Positions 30,470-43,600 of a DNA stretch of 64,000 nucleotides are shown here, piece after piece. The stretch spans positions 1,545,501 through 1,609,500 of the forward strand of contig JAZARR010000069.1 of assembly GCA_037389465.1 (NCBI GenBank). Direction: 5' to 3'. This DNA is from Baylisascaris procyonis. Lineage: Eukaryota > Nematoda > Chromadorea > Rhabditida > Ascarididae. Position numbers and translations under genes: made by a program. The stretch's first letter is position 1. The number at the start of each line of letters is the position of its first letter. Below the pieces are notes generated by a model, which ran no database searches, was not told where the DNA came from, and saw only the letters and a program-made list of their open reading frames with translations.

Positions 30470-31690
30470 AGAAAGCGATTCGAATTTCTATATACTTGAC
30501 GACGTTTTCATGAATGAACCACTTTGCGGCTATGATGTTCGTATTATTGAACCGCTATTTGGTAGTGACCGTTCCATGCATGATGGAGCTATGAAGGAAT
30601 ACATAAAAATGAAAGAAAAGAGCGATTTTCAACTCACTAAAAAATATTTTACACTCCAAAAATCCTCTGCCATAAAATTTTAGCATTATTTCGTTAACAA
30701 AACGAAGGTTAAATCTCGCATTTCGATAATTCAATTGATCAGGACGAAGAAACGATATTCAATAATTTTTTTACTCCAATGATAAACAAGAAAGATGTGA
30801 GGCATTCATTCGACAGCCACCTCTTCAATCAGAAATCAGTTACCTAGCTCTTGATGTTACTTATGTATAGCACGTACCTCTCAAAATAAATTCCCCCAAA
30901 CATCTTCGACTGTTCACCTCATATTATGCGTCGCCGACGTGTGGCTGCTCGTTCGAGAAAACCTTTCCTTAGCTTCAAAAAGAGTATTAGGATTGGTATT
31001 ATTCCTGAAATCCGGAATAAAGCCATCATCATTTCTTCTTGTAAAAAGGAGCGTAAGGATAGTGTCAGAAATTACAGGTCCAATTAGCTCAATTCGTATA
31101 GCCTTTTGAATATCAGAGAGCTAATTCTTTTTGATAGACGACGCTATTGTTTCAACAATGAAATTTGAAGCGAAAACTAAGATTTATTTTTTACACAGTC
31201 AATTAACGATCGCTATTTACAACCATAAATGAACATGAAGCGCTTGAGAATGATTGTATTGCCAAAGGTTGTTTGCTCTGATTTTCAGGAAGTATTTGAT
31301 AGCTTACTCACATAAACCCCAAGCTTTTTCGAATAGAAGGGACATTCCCAGTAGCTTTTTAGCTCTGACTGCTGCTTGCCTATCCAACCATTTCCAGGAA
31401 AGGTGAGCAACACTATCAATTTCATATTTCGCTGCTTAAAAACTCAAAATGCTTGGTTTCTAATTAAAATCTACCATACATTTGTGATATCTCAGCTACA
31501 TTACGGTTGCTTTTTTTATACTTCCTACGGTGCAAAGGTGGCTAGATTAGTTGAACTAGTTCAGTGAAACTTTACAGAGAGATATCTAAGGTAAACCGGA
31601 ACGACCAGGCGAATAAAAATTGGTAGGTTTTGGATTTGATTCACTCCAATATAGGCGTTCAAAACAAGATTTGTTCTCTAAGTAAGTAGC
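30470..31690 (+). mobile_element. Decayed non-LTR retrotransposon (CR1/Jockey-like ORF2 remnant)
   Basis: Pieces of an endonuclease/reverse transcriptase polyprotein lie in order on the plus strand, broken by stops and frame changes. Near 30500-30590 there is a segment like the end of the endonuclease (DVRIIEPLFGSD). Near 31000-31085 there is an RT entry motif (SCKKERKD..RNYR, compare KKGD...NYRPISL). Near 31290 is DFQEVFDSLL, comparable to the DFSKAFDSV of the palm. Near 31370 is CLSNHFQ (YLSNR block). At 31420-31530 is the RT C-terminal block, KTQNAWFLIKIYHTFV. At about 31640-31670 is SLQYRRSKQDL, comparable to the SLEYRR end block. The RT active-site YADD was not found. It is inactive. The clade assignment is tentative. 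Confidence 0.65.
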
Positions 31691-32412
31691 CACTGTTGAG
31701 TTTTCTACAAATAAACGATACTACAATAGCAGACGGGTTCGAAAACTTTGTTGAGTTCTCCAAGCCTTTCATATTTCTGCTACTCACGTAGCTGTTACTA
31801 ATCACTTTAAAGCTTCTACTGCAGCATTTTAGAATTAATATGAGGAAAAACTTTACTCGTAAAGTCATAGCAACAATCGAACGACCTTTTATCGTTTGCC
31901 ATTGTCTGGATCGTAAGCGAACTCCGGCAGTCGTGTTGACAGCGAGTTTGTGATAAACTCAGCAGTCGTTGCAGAAGGAGCAGTGGGTCCAACAGCGGTC
32001 AGCATCCGCTCCACTCACTCCAATAGCACCTGCTGCTGCCGATCCGCCAACTCCAAGACGGCTGCGAGGGTTCGCTGCTGTGTTGCGCCTAAGCGTCGAG
32101 TATGGCTCTAAGAGCATCGCTGTAGACCGTTGCTGACGATCCCCTGTCACCACCCATTGCTGTCTATAATTGCTACTCGAATACTAATCACCACTTGTTA
32201 CGTCTCTAACTTGCAGACGATGGACAGGTGAGCTGACGATTGGGAGTTTGCCGAACATCGTGCACTGAACTGATTGACTAAACTTGTCAAATGCGTCGAA
32301 ATGTTGGGAGAACCATCAAGATACCGGAGCCAACGCACATAACAACAAACGGGTTTGAAACACGCAGTGAGACAACCAAAGAAAAAGCGCAGTATAATAG
32401 GGCAGAGAAGAA

Positions 32413-32458
32413 CAGATATCACTGAGTTCGATGTATGCAGATATCACTGAGTTCAATG
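32413..32458. repeat. 25-bp tandem duplication
   Basis: CAGATATCACTGAGTTC followed by G/A-ATG occurs at 32413 and again at 32438, with one mismatch. It is directly followed by a trinucleotide-rich tract. Confidence 0.85.
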
Positions 32459-32669
32459 CAGTCACAGCGCGGTCGTTCCTCGCAACACTAACAATAATAA
32501 TAACAGTAACAATAATGATAATATTAGCAGTAATAGTGCTGATAATTTAGCAGTAGTAAATGATAATAATAGCAGTAATAATAAAAATAACACTAGTAGG
32601 AGAATAAAGATACAACCATAGAGAGTGATAATGACAGCTATAGTAGCAAGTTGACGTATGGTAAAAAAC

Positions 32670-32692
32670 TGAAGCACCCATATGGTGCTTCA
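32670..32692. repeat. 9-bp hairpin TGAAGCACC / GGTGCTTCA
   Basis: Perfect arms of nine bases around a five-base loop, CATAT. No run of T follows it, and it has no assigned function. Confidence 0.8.
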
Positions 32693-35600
32693 AAAATTGC
32701 GACCTTTTCTATTGGCTGAGTTTGGTCTTCAGTAGAGAGTTTGGAAGGGAATAGTGCTGTAAAACATAGAAGTGAAAGTTTTGCTAACCTTGAAACGTTT
32801 ATTGGATTTCAATAGACAGCGCAGTAACTCTGATGCCGTGTCGCATGAGTGGCTGTACTTTTTATTTTTAACAAACTTGAGGGGAATGCGGCTGCATTGT
32901 TTGTTGGAAGTGTGTAAGTGTTGATGTTGCATTGTCTTCACATCCTCGATATCGTGGAGGATGAGCCAAATGCCAGTCGGTTGCCAGTATTCCATTTAAG
33001 TTGATGTTATTTTATTGTTAAGGTGATAAGGATTAGTGTCGATTCATCAAAGTTGTTAGTGGTGGAGTGTTATCGTTACATCCTTTAGCACCTGACCGAG
33101 AAGAAAATATTGGGCGATACTCCGGACGATCTTATCGACCTTAGCTAAGAACTTTGCCTTCTCCTCCTATAGTTGCAAAACTTGCTCACTTGTACAGTTC
33201 TACGATTGCCGTATTCAACGTAGAGGGCACCTGTGGACGGTGCCACGCACGTAACCGTGCCTAATCCCAGCCATACATCGGCAAGCGCAGCTTGAGCCAC
33301 GCAGGAGAAAAAATTTGGCAAGCCTAGTCACCCTAATCAAAACGATAGCAGCAGTGAGTGGACAGTACCACACGGATCGCCCAGTTGGAGTTACATTTGC
33401 ATGCATAGCCACCCTTTCCCACGTGCGTAGAGGGCCCATTTTTCTCACTGCGACTGAGACGTGCTGAAGGCAATACTGTGACCATACGCGCCGCTCGGCG
33501 AACTTCCTTTATTCCCTATCTATTTCCTCCTCCTTCGATTCACTTCTTTCTATTGAGTTGGCAATTCGTTGTTCATCCAGTAATGTGGAGAAGGACAATG
33601 ACCATTGTAGATGAAAGGTGTAAATCAGATTATTAGATGACATGGTAGGAATGCAGCATCATAATTTCTACGCTTTCACTGTTTTATTTCCGGTTTCAGG
33701 TGAGCACACTGGATGTAGATAAAACGAAAGCGGAAGTTGGTGTTTCGTTATAGTCGCATTCAAAAAGTTGTATTTCAATATGATAACAACAGTAATTTGC
33801 AGCTATCTGTCTCTAAGGTCCAGCATTTCCATGATACTGACCTCAATATCGCTGATTTATTTGAAGCATTTGCGAGAGAAGCTTGGAAAACGTTCAGCGG
33901 TTTAGATAGTACGATACATGTTTTTCACTCTTTAAATGGCTAGGTTGGGTCTGTGGACACTTGGAAAGTAGTTCGGATTTGTCCATCTCATTAAGTAATG
34001 TAATTTCCAACATGTATAACATCTGATAGTCAAGTGTCCCACTTTCATTAATATTCATTTGTTGGTTTCCACAAAATTTACGCTAGTAAATTTGTGAAGG
34101 GAAAATCTAACGTTAAAGTGCTTGGAGTCGCTGATGACCCGTAATATGTAATAGTAACACGAGCATAGGCTCCTTTTTTGTTGCCTTTTACGATGTTTTT
34201 TCTTCGATGTACACTCATTTTTCTTGTTCTTCTCGTAAAGATTGCCGTTAGCTTTACTTGCAAATTATTCATCTTATTTATGTTATGTGCGTTTTTTTAC
34301 GACCGTCATCGGGGAGGGGGGGAAGGCGGAGGGAGGGGAGGGAGGAGGTGAGTGACTTTATCGTTTTTTTTTTTTTTTAAATAATAAAATGTCCACTTGA
34401 AGTGTTGAATTATACAAGAATTTCCAGTACCTTATTAGCGTGCTTGATGATATTTTAGTATAATCTGATGCATCTGAATTTTTGTCTGTAAGTAGAACAC
34501 CAGTCGTTATCGTTGATACGATTAGCTTTATCTTGGTAGGGGATATCTCATAGATTACATATCCTCTCGATCTTCGAAGAGTATAATGTTTCCATTAGAA
34601 AACTTTAAATTATTCGACGAATTTTTCCCTTAAAAGAATTATGCAACAGTGAATTTTATTTAAACTTAACACATAATTCAACTGCTCATGAAGTTTTTCC
34701 TTAAAGCGCCAACGCTTCATTGCGTTATAAGCGTTTTATTAAGCTCGTTCATGTCCTAAGATGCTGACGAAAATCATAGACAAAGATTCTTTCTTGAAGA
34801 TTCACATATTCGTAATACACTACTTCTCGAAGATGTTGACAGCCGTTTAAGATAACATTCTTTGCTAAAAAATTGATATGCGTTAATTTGAGCCTAAGTG
34901 ACAGTCGTTAATGAGTTTGCAGTTAAGGTGTTGAAGAAATTTGTCTGTCTCTTTATCCTATTCACTATCTATATAATTATTTTCATGTGTTAGATTTCAA
35001 AACTTTCATTTACTAGATTTATAATGTTTCTCGTCATATTTTGTAAAGTGGGATATTTAAAAACTTAAGTTTGCAATGACGCCATATTGCATTCCCGCCC
35101 ACTTCATTTTACTCTTCTTTTTTTTTAACTGTTGAAAACCTACTTCATCGTTGATCTGCTGTGCATTGATAGGAAAGACTGTTTGCTCTAGACTGTTTCC
35201 GAATGTCATTTTCTATCAATTTGCTCTCACTCATTATATTCCGTAAACAACTTGGACATAATTACAGGTCGTGAGGAGCCGCTTGAAGTAGTTTGCTTAG
35301 ATTTTATTGGATGAAATTGCAAAGGCGCAAATCGATTTGGTTACTTCGATAAACTTCCTTTTATTTAAAAAAAAAAAGGTTTCACCATCGGCATCGTCGC
35401 AAGGAGGTCGTAGATTATGTAGTTGAAAACATATGAGGGATGCGGGTTTGAATAATCTGCACGTCACAGTTATAAATTTTTCAACTTTTTGCTACCCATG
35501 CTATGTGCCCAGCTTTCTCTTCCCTTCCCCCTGTCAGTCCTTCCACCCGGATTTCGATGATTCTGAAAGCAGCGAACAGCCGTTGGATTCTCTTTTGTCT

Positions 35601-36045
35601 CAAAATATAGTTTACAAATTTGCAACGTAGAAGTGCACGAATTCATAGCTGCAATATAGTGAACTACAATTGATGCTTCTTATAGCTGATCTACAGAGGT
35701 TCTTCATTGGCACTCCGTTATGTTTGGTAAAGGCTGTAGTCAGCTCAAACCGACGAGCTTTTCAATTCTCATGTCTTTCTTTATTGTTTATGGTTAAGCA
35801 CGTTTTATAGGTTTTCCCACTTTGCGGCGTCAAAATAAATAAGTAAATAATTCCATTGTTCGGATTAAGTGCGTTTACATATGTTTTATTTACGCCGGAA
35901 TGGAATTATTATTGATTAACGAATGCAATGAATATTTCGTTTCTTTGCAATGCAATCGAAGTGCTTCTTTCTTTAAATTATCATATTTTGCATGAATATG
36001 AATGTTTATTCACAAAAGTGTTGAACGCAATCGATATTGAATTTT

Positions 36046-36076
36046 CCCCAATTTTTAGGGGGGAGTGGAATTGCTG
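36046..36076 (+). promoter_or_regulatory. Possible spliced-leader acceptor and 5' leader of the TRABID-like gene
   Basis: The sequence ttccccaatttttag ends at 36058, eighteen bases before the ATG at 36077. A pyrimidine-AG site so close to the start codon is what nematode spliced-leader trans-splicing uses. An upstream 5' UTR intron would look the same. Confidence 0.5.
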
Positions 36077-37648
36077 ATGACATCGGAAGAAGAAAGGAAA
36101 TGGAGCTGCCAACAGTGCACATACGCCAACTATGCGTCGGCTACTGTTTGCACAATGTGTCGTACACCTCGTCATACCGTTTTCATAACCGAACCGCCTG
36201 GTACGTCGAATGCGACTTGTGCTTCGGTCGATCCAAACACATCTAGATGGCCATGTCCAAGTTGCACGTTTATGAACGTTCTCCAGGCTGGCTATTGCAG
36301 CATTTGTTTGACTAAAAGACCTCAAGCATACGAAACCGAATTACGCCAACTTACAAAAGGTACGAAAATTTTATTTGCAGTTTCTTTTTCTTTTTCTTCC
36401 TTTTGCTTCTTGTAAATTCAGTTCTTAAACTTATAATGGAACAGTGTTTTTGTAAGGTAAATAGACTATATCCCGAAGGACGATGCTCATAGAGCCGAAA
36501 GCGTCGGCAATCTCAGGGCGGAAACATTCTTCACTGTAGCGTTTCGTGCCTCAAGCCCTTTTTATGTGTTGGTCACTATATCCTTCTCACATTTCCCCGA
36601 TGCTCCCTGTTATGTACCTGAGATACAGGCAAGTCGTTTTCCTCCATCTCCGTTCGAAATTTACAAAATTGGCTAAATGCTGAGTAGAATCTACCCTACC
36701 TCTCTCAATCACTAACTGTTATCGATCGGAATTGTTGCCGAAGCATAAGCTTATCAAGGTGAAAACTTCTTATTGCAGCGGGTGAATCAGAAGTGGTTGA
36801 TATGGAGCACATTGATAAGATGAATAAAGCACTGCGCAAATGGTCGTGCACTCAATGCACTTACAAAAACTGGCCCACCGTTAAAATGTGCACGATGTGC
36901 CGAGCATTGAGGACGAACAGACATGACCAGCCCAGCGACGATACTTCTGGTAAGTTAGTTGTGCTTATTATATACCGCAATGCTATTTTAAGCCGCATTT
37001 CGCATTACGGATCCTTAATTTGGTAGCAGTAAATATTAGCTATGCACTCGGTTCCCTCCCTTCACCCCCCCCCTCCCCCCGTCTCCTCGCTTGCTCATGT
37101 TAGTCTCAGAAATCAAGCTTTTTTTTGAAGCAAAAACTTTAAAATGCTGGATATAAATTTTGGAAAGTTTGGAGTGCGCATTTAGATGAGCATAAGAGGA
37201 GAAGGATGGGGAATAAAATAGGCAGTAAATGATAAATATGGGTGGAGATCTTACATCTATCTACAATGATGACTCTTCACGATCGTAATTTTTTCGGCAC
37301 CAGAGATCTAAGCGAATAAGTGCACTAGCTGTGTGGAGATGAATAAACAACAAATATGATCTCGTACAGGTGGTTTACAACTGGTAGTATCAAATACCTA
37401 AGTAAACAAGGCAGTTGTCATGAAGTCCGAACGATGGCTTCATGAAAGCAAGTACAGAACCAAGCGAACAGCTTATTTAAAAAGAAAGATTACTTGCAAT
37501 GTAACAGTAATATGATATTAGTGAGGTTATTGGTACGAATGATATTAAAGCAAATGGAACTTTATGGATAAGACAGGCAAAATACTTTTTGATAGTAAGA
37601 GGTAGGTGCGACTTTAGCAGTCGCAGTAAAAACAGTAATAATAATAAT

Positions 37649-37698
<50 letters not shown>

Positions 37699-40600
37699 TT
37701 AATGCGTCTGAAACGTTCCGTCATGAGCCACCTAAATTTGCGCATTTCCTAATCTCTTCAGTTAGTCACACCTTTTAATGCTTATTTCTTATTCCACGCT
37801 TTGGAAATTCCACTTCAAAAATCGTTCTATTTTCTTGCTACGCACAATGATGGGAAGCTATTTAAAACAAGATACACATCATATGGAGTCAATGAAATGC
37901 CTCTGTTGCGTTGAAGTAGGTTTCTATGGAGACCACTCCGCTGATTGCAGTGATTGTGATTGCGGTTAGATTAGTATATGGGCCAGCATTGGGAATATTA
38001 CGGAGGACAAAGCCATATGCCTTCTGCTAGTCATAGCTGTTATTGACTCTTTAGATCATAAAATAGAATAAATTTAGTGTAGAAGATTGCTTTTTTTTTT
38101 CTGGGAATCATAGCAAGCTGTGATGAAACATAATAAAGTGATATTTGTCTATAAAAGAGTCGAGCTGCAATAAGTTTGGGAAACTCTATCCTCCCGCCTT
38201 GATCCTTATTCCCGAACAGTTTACGACCACAAAAGAAACTTAAACATGAAAAGTAGCAATGCAGCTATCAGTGCATATTTGGATTATAAGGTGTGATATA
38301 CTTTTGTATTTCAATATTAAAAATTAGCTAATAGCTACGAATTTGTTAAAAGTGCGACACATGTAGGCTAAGCGCTTCTCAGCTGACGTTTTTATGCGCA
38401 AAAGAGAGCAGTGATTTTTCGAGAAATACTCGAGACTGTATTCGAATTTTGGGACAGGAATAAGCCCATTCGATCAATGCCCTCAAAAGGGAAGCTTTTA
38501 TTTTGTGCCATCCGAAGCTCATCTCCGAAGTTACAGAAGAATGGTGAAGTCATTCAATCATCAGGAAATGCAGCGTATGGGATTACAGATGGAAATCCGG
38601 AAGTTGAAGAAAATCTGATATTCTGAAAAAGCATAGGTAACCGTTGAAACCTTGAAAAGGACAAGGCCAAATAAAATCCACCATTTTATGCGAATCCCAT
38701 CACCCCACTCACAAACAAACTAACGAAGGAAGTATGTGAGGGTGGACGAATTAAATATCAGTGCGCAATAATTTTGGAGTGTTTGTTTAGTCAGCAGATC
38801 ATTAGGCTCGTCACTTTTGAAGGAACATAGGGAGATGCATATGTGATTATTTACTAGTTGAAGTACGTTTTTAGTTCTTAGTTTCCTGAGTTCTTAGTTC
38901 TTATGAATCTAGTCATTGAGCGAATTGCTACAGAGAGTACAAATTCGCTGTCAGACATAGTTGGTCGCTTCCATCTCCTCTCCTTTCGCCTACGAAGGAA
39001 AAGTAGAGCCTTAGTTATGTATAGGTTTGTAATCGTTGACCAAAATTTTCTTCAAGTAGTTGTTTTCAGTTAAACCCCAATCGAATATGTAAATGCAATC
39101 TCGCAACTCAAAAATGTTTTTTCTTGTTTCTTTTATTTTAGTTTTTTGTTTTGTTTTTTGGATTCCGATTTCGAAATTTCCCAAATTCTTTCTTCACAAC
39201 TCAAAATTTTCGAAATGAAAAAATACTTTTGAAAATTACTCCGAAAATATAAATGTATCGTATTTTTACTTCTTTTTTACACGTTGAAACCGAAGCGGGA
39301 TGCGTTGTTTGCGCATATACTGATGAAGAGTCGTGCAATGTTTTCTCATGCTAGGCGGAATTGCAGTCGTTAGATAAATATTCTCGGCACTGCTGTGAAA
39401 AAATTGCCGTTTAAAAATTTATAGCTTGAGTTTATTATTTCGGCACATTTTATGCGAGTGCTGTCCGCTTTCTTTTAGGGACAGCATGTGGTTGGAGTGG
39501 TTCGCCTGGAGCGAACAATGCCGATAATGTGGGTATGCGTCCTCTGTCGAGAGTTGATTCACATCTATCGGAGAAGATTGCCCCCTGGCAAAGTAGCGAG
39601 AGTGGTGGGCATGTTTGCTCTGTTATCTTTTCTCTAAGTATTTTGTGCTCCTTTAAGAGTTTACTATGTTGCTGCTTTCAAGAACTAATTGTTAGTTTAT
39701 AAGAGCAGTACTATTCAAGACGATTGCTACGATGAGAGTAGTGTTAGTTTTTGAGTTCGATGCTTCATGCAGCAGTTGCATCGTTGCGTTTCTGTGGTCA
39801 TCATCAGCGTTTATGTGAAAGTAGAGTTGCGATGAAACGGATATCTTTTGCTCTTCGTAGAGAGGGATCGCAACTTCCGATCGTTTTTGTATCCGCCTAA
39901 GACGGCCTTCATAGCAGACAGTGTGTTCTCATTCTAAAGAAGTATTTATTATTTGTTGAAGTGGAAATTGTAGGAGGAGGTGGTCGCATAAGCACAGATG
40001 GGATATTCCAAGTGCGCAGTGGAACGGAATCTCCTTTAATGACAGCCAAAACGATGGTGCCTTCGGATGAGAACGTTTCGCTTCTTGAGCGATACATTCT
40101 TCATCTTCAACAGAGTGTTAGTCTTATGTTATTCATCTCATATTAGACGAGTTAGATGAGTCCTCATTAAAAGCGCTAGAAGAATTCGGTGTTGAAGAGT
40201 TGACAATACCTAATAAATGATCCGTCATGTTCTGCTTGAGTGCTTGTACCATTAGTTTCAATGTTAAAAGATGTTTGAATGGATATGATTTCAACGTGAA
40301 AACATGCGCGTCATAACTTTCGCTATTGTGACTTTGCATTGTTGCAATCATTTTCATTCTTTATGGGAGAGAAAATAAAAAATATCGTTGAGCAAGCGAA
40401 AAACATTCTTCGAATATTACTTTCTAGCGATATTACAGTTGTTTCAAAATTTTAGAGTGCTATAAAAGTTGGAACAAAAAATTTCTGTATTTTGATTTTC
40501 CTCACATTTCTTAGAGGTAGTGCAGATTGTTAGTGTGAGTCGAACATTTGCAGGTGGTCGATAGCGTGACTGAGTCGCTAACGCGCATGATCAGCAGGAA

Positions 40601-43600
40601 TCGATGTTCTGTTTGCTTTACAATTAGGTATTTGGCATAGGGGACGGCAAAGAGTGGAGAGGGACCACTGTTGCGCGGCACTGATCATCGGTTTGTATAA
40701 TTCCGTTGGTAGGTATTGATTCAGGTGGCAGTGAGTGGTGGTGAGCGGTCCTTTGATGAAAAGCGACCGTAAAACATCCCCTGAATGGATTTCACCTCTC
40801 CCGCAGTGCTATTTGTGTCAAAGTAGGCTGAGAGTAATTATTAGTGAAGAAGCGTTTAGGCAGACACGGGTTGTTGCGCATTCCTGCAAGTAGTCGCCGA
40901 AGTGATGCGTGCTGACAGTAGCGGTGAAGATAAGGCGCTTCAGTACATATATCAATATGGAGAGGGTAACCGGAAGATCACGTCTTTCGAGGTATGTCTT
41001 CAAAAGTTTCGATGGAGTTTAAACTTTGCTGCGATATTATTAGTCATTTTCTTTTTTAACAGAATTCATGTATCAACATTTTGTTTAATATATAGGTATA
41101 GCATTGAATGTTGGAATATACAGCACGTCGAAGAAATATTGCTTCTCCATCTCGATATGGGGAATTGATGATTTTTGCCGTATTCGATTTTGCTTTTAGA
41201 CATCGAGCTGTTTCATTTCTTAGCGTGAAGTAGTTAAGATTATTTTGTTCTGAGGGTTTTTGAAGGAAGAAGTGTTTTTAATCAATCAAATTTGACGTGT
41301 TCTTTTCTAGACAATATAAATATGGGCACTTGATGCTGATCGGCAAACCAATTATTGTAAGAATGGGAGGGTGATTGGTTGTATGGCTGGGTCGGTGGGT
41401 GAACACGGGTTATGTGGGGGCGAAAACGATCCCGAGGGCATCCAATCTTCGGGAGCTTCTGAAAGGAGGGCACTTTAGCGAGGTTTAAAATAGTAGAATG
41501 TGGCCACCGGGCTTCAAGAATTTCAAAGGGGAGAGGTACGGTCGGGTCCTCTAAAGTTGGGTTTTGCCGCCCGTGGTGGAGAATCTTCACCTTGTTTATC
41601 TGCAGTTCCTACCCTACCCAATTAAGCAAATCTCAAAAACTTAAAAGCCAAAATTAGGTACTTGCAATCGTTCTTTGCAAGCTTACGTTGAATTGAAGGG
41701 TGCTTTGCTGAACGGGTTGGACGATAACGGTGAGCAGTGCCTTTACAATCACACATTGCTGGAATTGTTACGTGAGCGTCACCGTGACTTGGTCTCTACA
41801 CTTCCCAGATTCTTCACCGACTCTATCTGCGTTGACGTCGACTTCCCCGGGCTCGGTTGGAGCTTTTTTATTTTGCTGCTTTTCGCGACCATTTTCACAG
41901 ACCTTTGCAATGATCACAGTGGTATGTGAATGCCAAGATTCGGTCCATGATGTAAGATCACTTTTGAATGAGAAGTGAAGACGAGGTGGAATTTTCTCAA
42001 GAGAAATGACTTGTGGCCAAAGAGGTGTCTGTTGATTTCCTTCGACCCAGTGAGCCGTCGGTTGTGGCGATTCTTCTAGCTAGTTTGTCTGTCGAATGAG
42101 CACTACTACAACGTCATTTATGCAAGCGACTTATCGTCCTCCTCCTTCCGCTGTAACCAATCTTGTGCATTATGGCGCTTTTTGTAATTAATATTTTCTT
42201 CGATGCTTATTACATCTAACATACTGAAAATGTAATATTTCATCACAGGTGTGTGTAATTTTGAACGATTGAGGCATAGAGGGCATAAATAATATGCGAC
42301 TTTTGTATCCTGCCTGTTGAAAACCACTGAGAGCATCTATTATTTGGTAAATCCGCATCATGCACAGAGTACACGATAGTCCATTTTTTCTGGCCACTTC
42401 ACTAGCCCTTGTTGCAGTTGAGAATTAGGCAGACTTTTTCATATTTACGTGAGGGTTTTTCAGCAACCCTGATATGAAAAGAAAAATAAGATCGATGAAT
42501 GGTGCCAGCACGGAGGAAACAATGCTCTATAAAAGGCGTATGTACACTGTGTAACCTCTATGACGTTAGTGAACAGTGGAAAATCCGTGAGCGTTGCGCT
42601 GTTAGTGGATGCAGTAATAACGATACCAACGGCTGTTTTCGTTAGAAGATCATTTATCAGCAATCCCCGTGCACTGTTTGAGAACATCATAGCTTCCATG
42701 AAAGTTCAAAAATCCATTCAGTGACCCCATTTCCGATCTATTCCGTTTGCTGATGCAAAGATGTAGGAAAACGTTTTTAGATTTCAATTTTGTTGATGTT
42801 TTATTGCAGAGACGCTTATTGAAGTTTTTCCTTTCTTCATTTAGAGAGTGTTGCTTTCTTTGCAGTCAACACTGAAACTTCGGCAAATATATATAAGAGC
42901 CTTCGCTCGAAAATACGAGATGACTTCGATATGCGGCGTATAGCGAACGTGGGTGAACATTTCACTCTTCCAATTGGTATAGTTCTTTCGATATATCGTT
43001 TATTTTATCTATTTTTTAGCACATGTGGCACACTAAATGTGCCGTCGCTATTCGTTGCACTGACGAGTTTCTCTCACCGAGTCCGTGTCTTGCGTAATTC
43101 TTACCTAAATTTAAGCAGACGAGTTGAGGATTTCGGTGTTACCTTGTATGCGCTTGCTGGTTGTTGTTTCTCTGCGTTGTTTTTAGCGTGTATGCATCCA
43201 GATCTCCTAGTGGTTCTGTCTGCTAGTCGTAAAATTTCTGTGTGATCCATCTACAACGAGTGCTTTAAAGGTAATTAGGAATTCGATGCAAACAAGAGCC
43301 ATCTTCTTTAACACTATCAACATACTAAGTGGAATATTGTAGTGGAGCTGAAGGGTGTAATTCAGCACACAAGCATGTGCAAATTTGAGTATACTCATTT
43401 TGATTTCAACAGAGTAAGCATCACTTTGAACTCACTCCTAATGATTGGGGGAGGGGGGGTGGGAGGAAAGGAGTTGAGAGGAGGGAAAAGAGGGATGCAC
43501 GACATCTACGGTCACCTTCATCCCGCTTCTCCTCCTCCTTCCCCTCTCCTCCTCGTTTATGTTCCTGCAATCGACAGCTGCGAGCAACCAGGGGTCTACG

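Larger units (their letters stand above)
31691..36057. other. Intergenic, repeat-rich, no gene recognised
   Basis: It contains a 25-bp tandem duplication (32413-32458), a degenerate AAT/ATG/AGT-type trinucleotide tract (about 32490-32600), a 9-bp hairpin (32670-32692) and a G-rich tract (34311-34348). The minus-strand frame at 33215-33448 is GC-richer but has no known domain. It should include the promoter region of the TRABID-like gene that begins at 36077. Confidence 0.5.

Noticed and set aside
36065..36076. Upstream in-frame GTG/CTG codons as alternative TRABID starts
   Set aside because: The ATG at 36077 gives an N-terminus that aligns with the short one of human TRABID (W9 of the first finger matches), and an acceptor lies just upstream.
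41282..41590. 102-codon minus-strand frame as a nested gene
   Set aside because: Low-complexity Pro/Thr-rich, with no start context or splice sites; better explained as part of an inserted repeat.
42562..42708. Plus-strand frame with LLVDAVITIPTAVF that resembles the AnkUBD strand pattern
   Set aside because: At first it looked like a TRABID exon. However, 42845-42976 and 44049-44123 supply the same region (FTLPIDVYN) with correct phases, and no donor in this frame fits.
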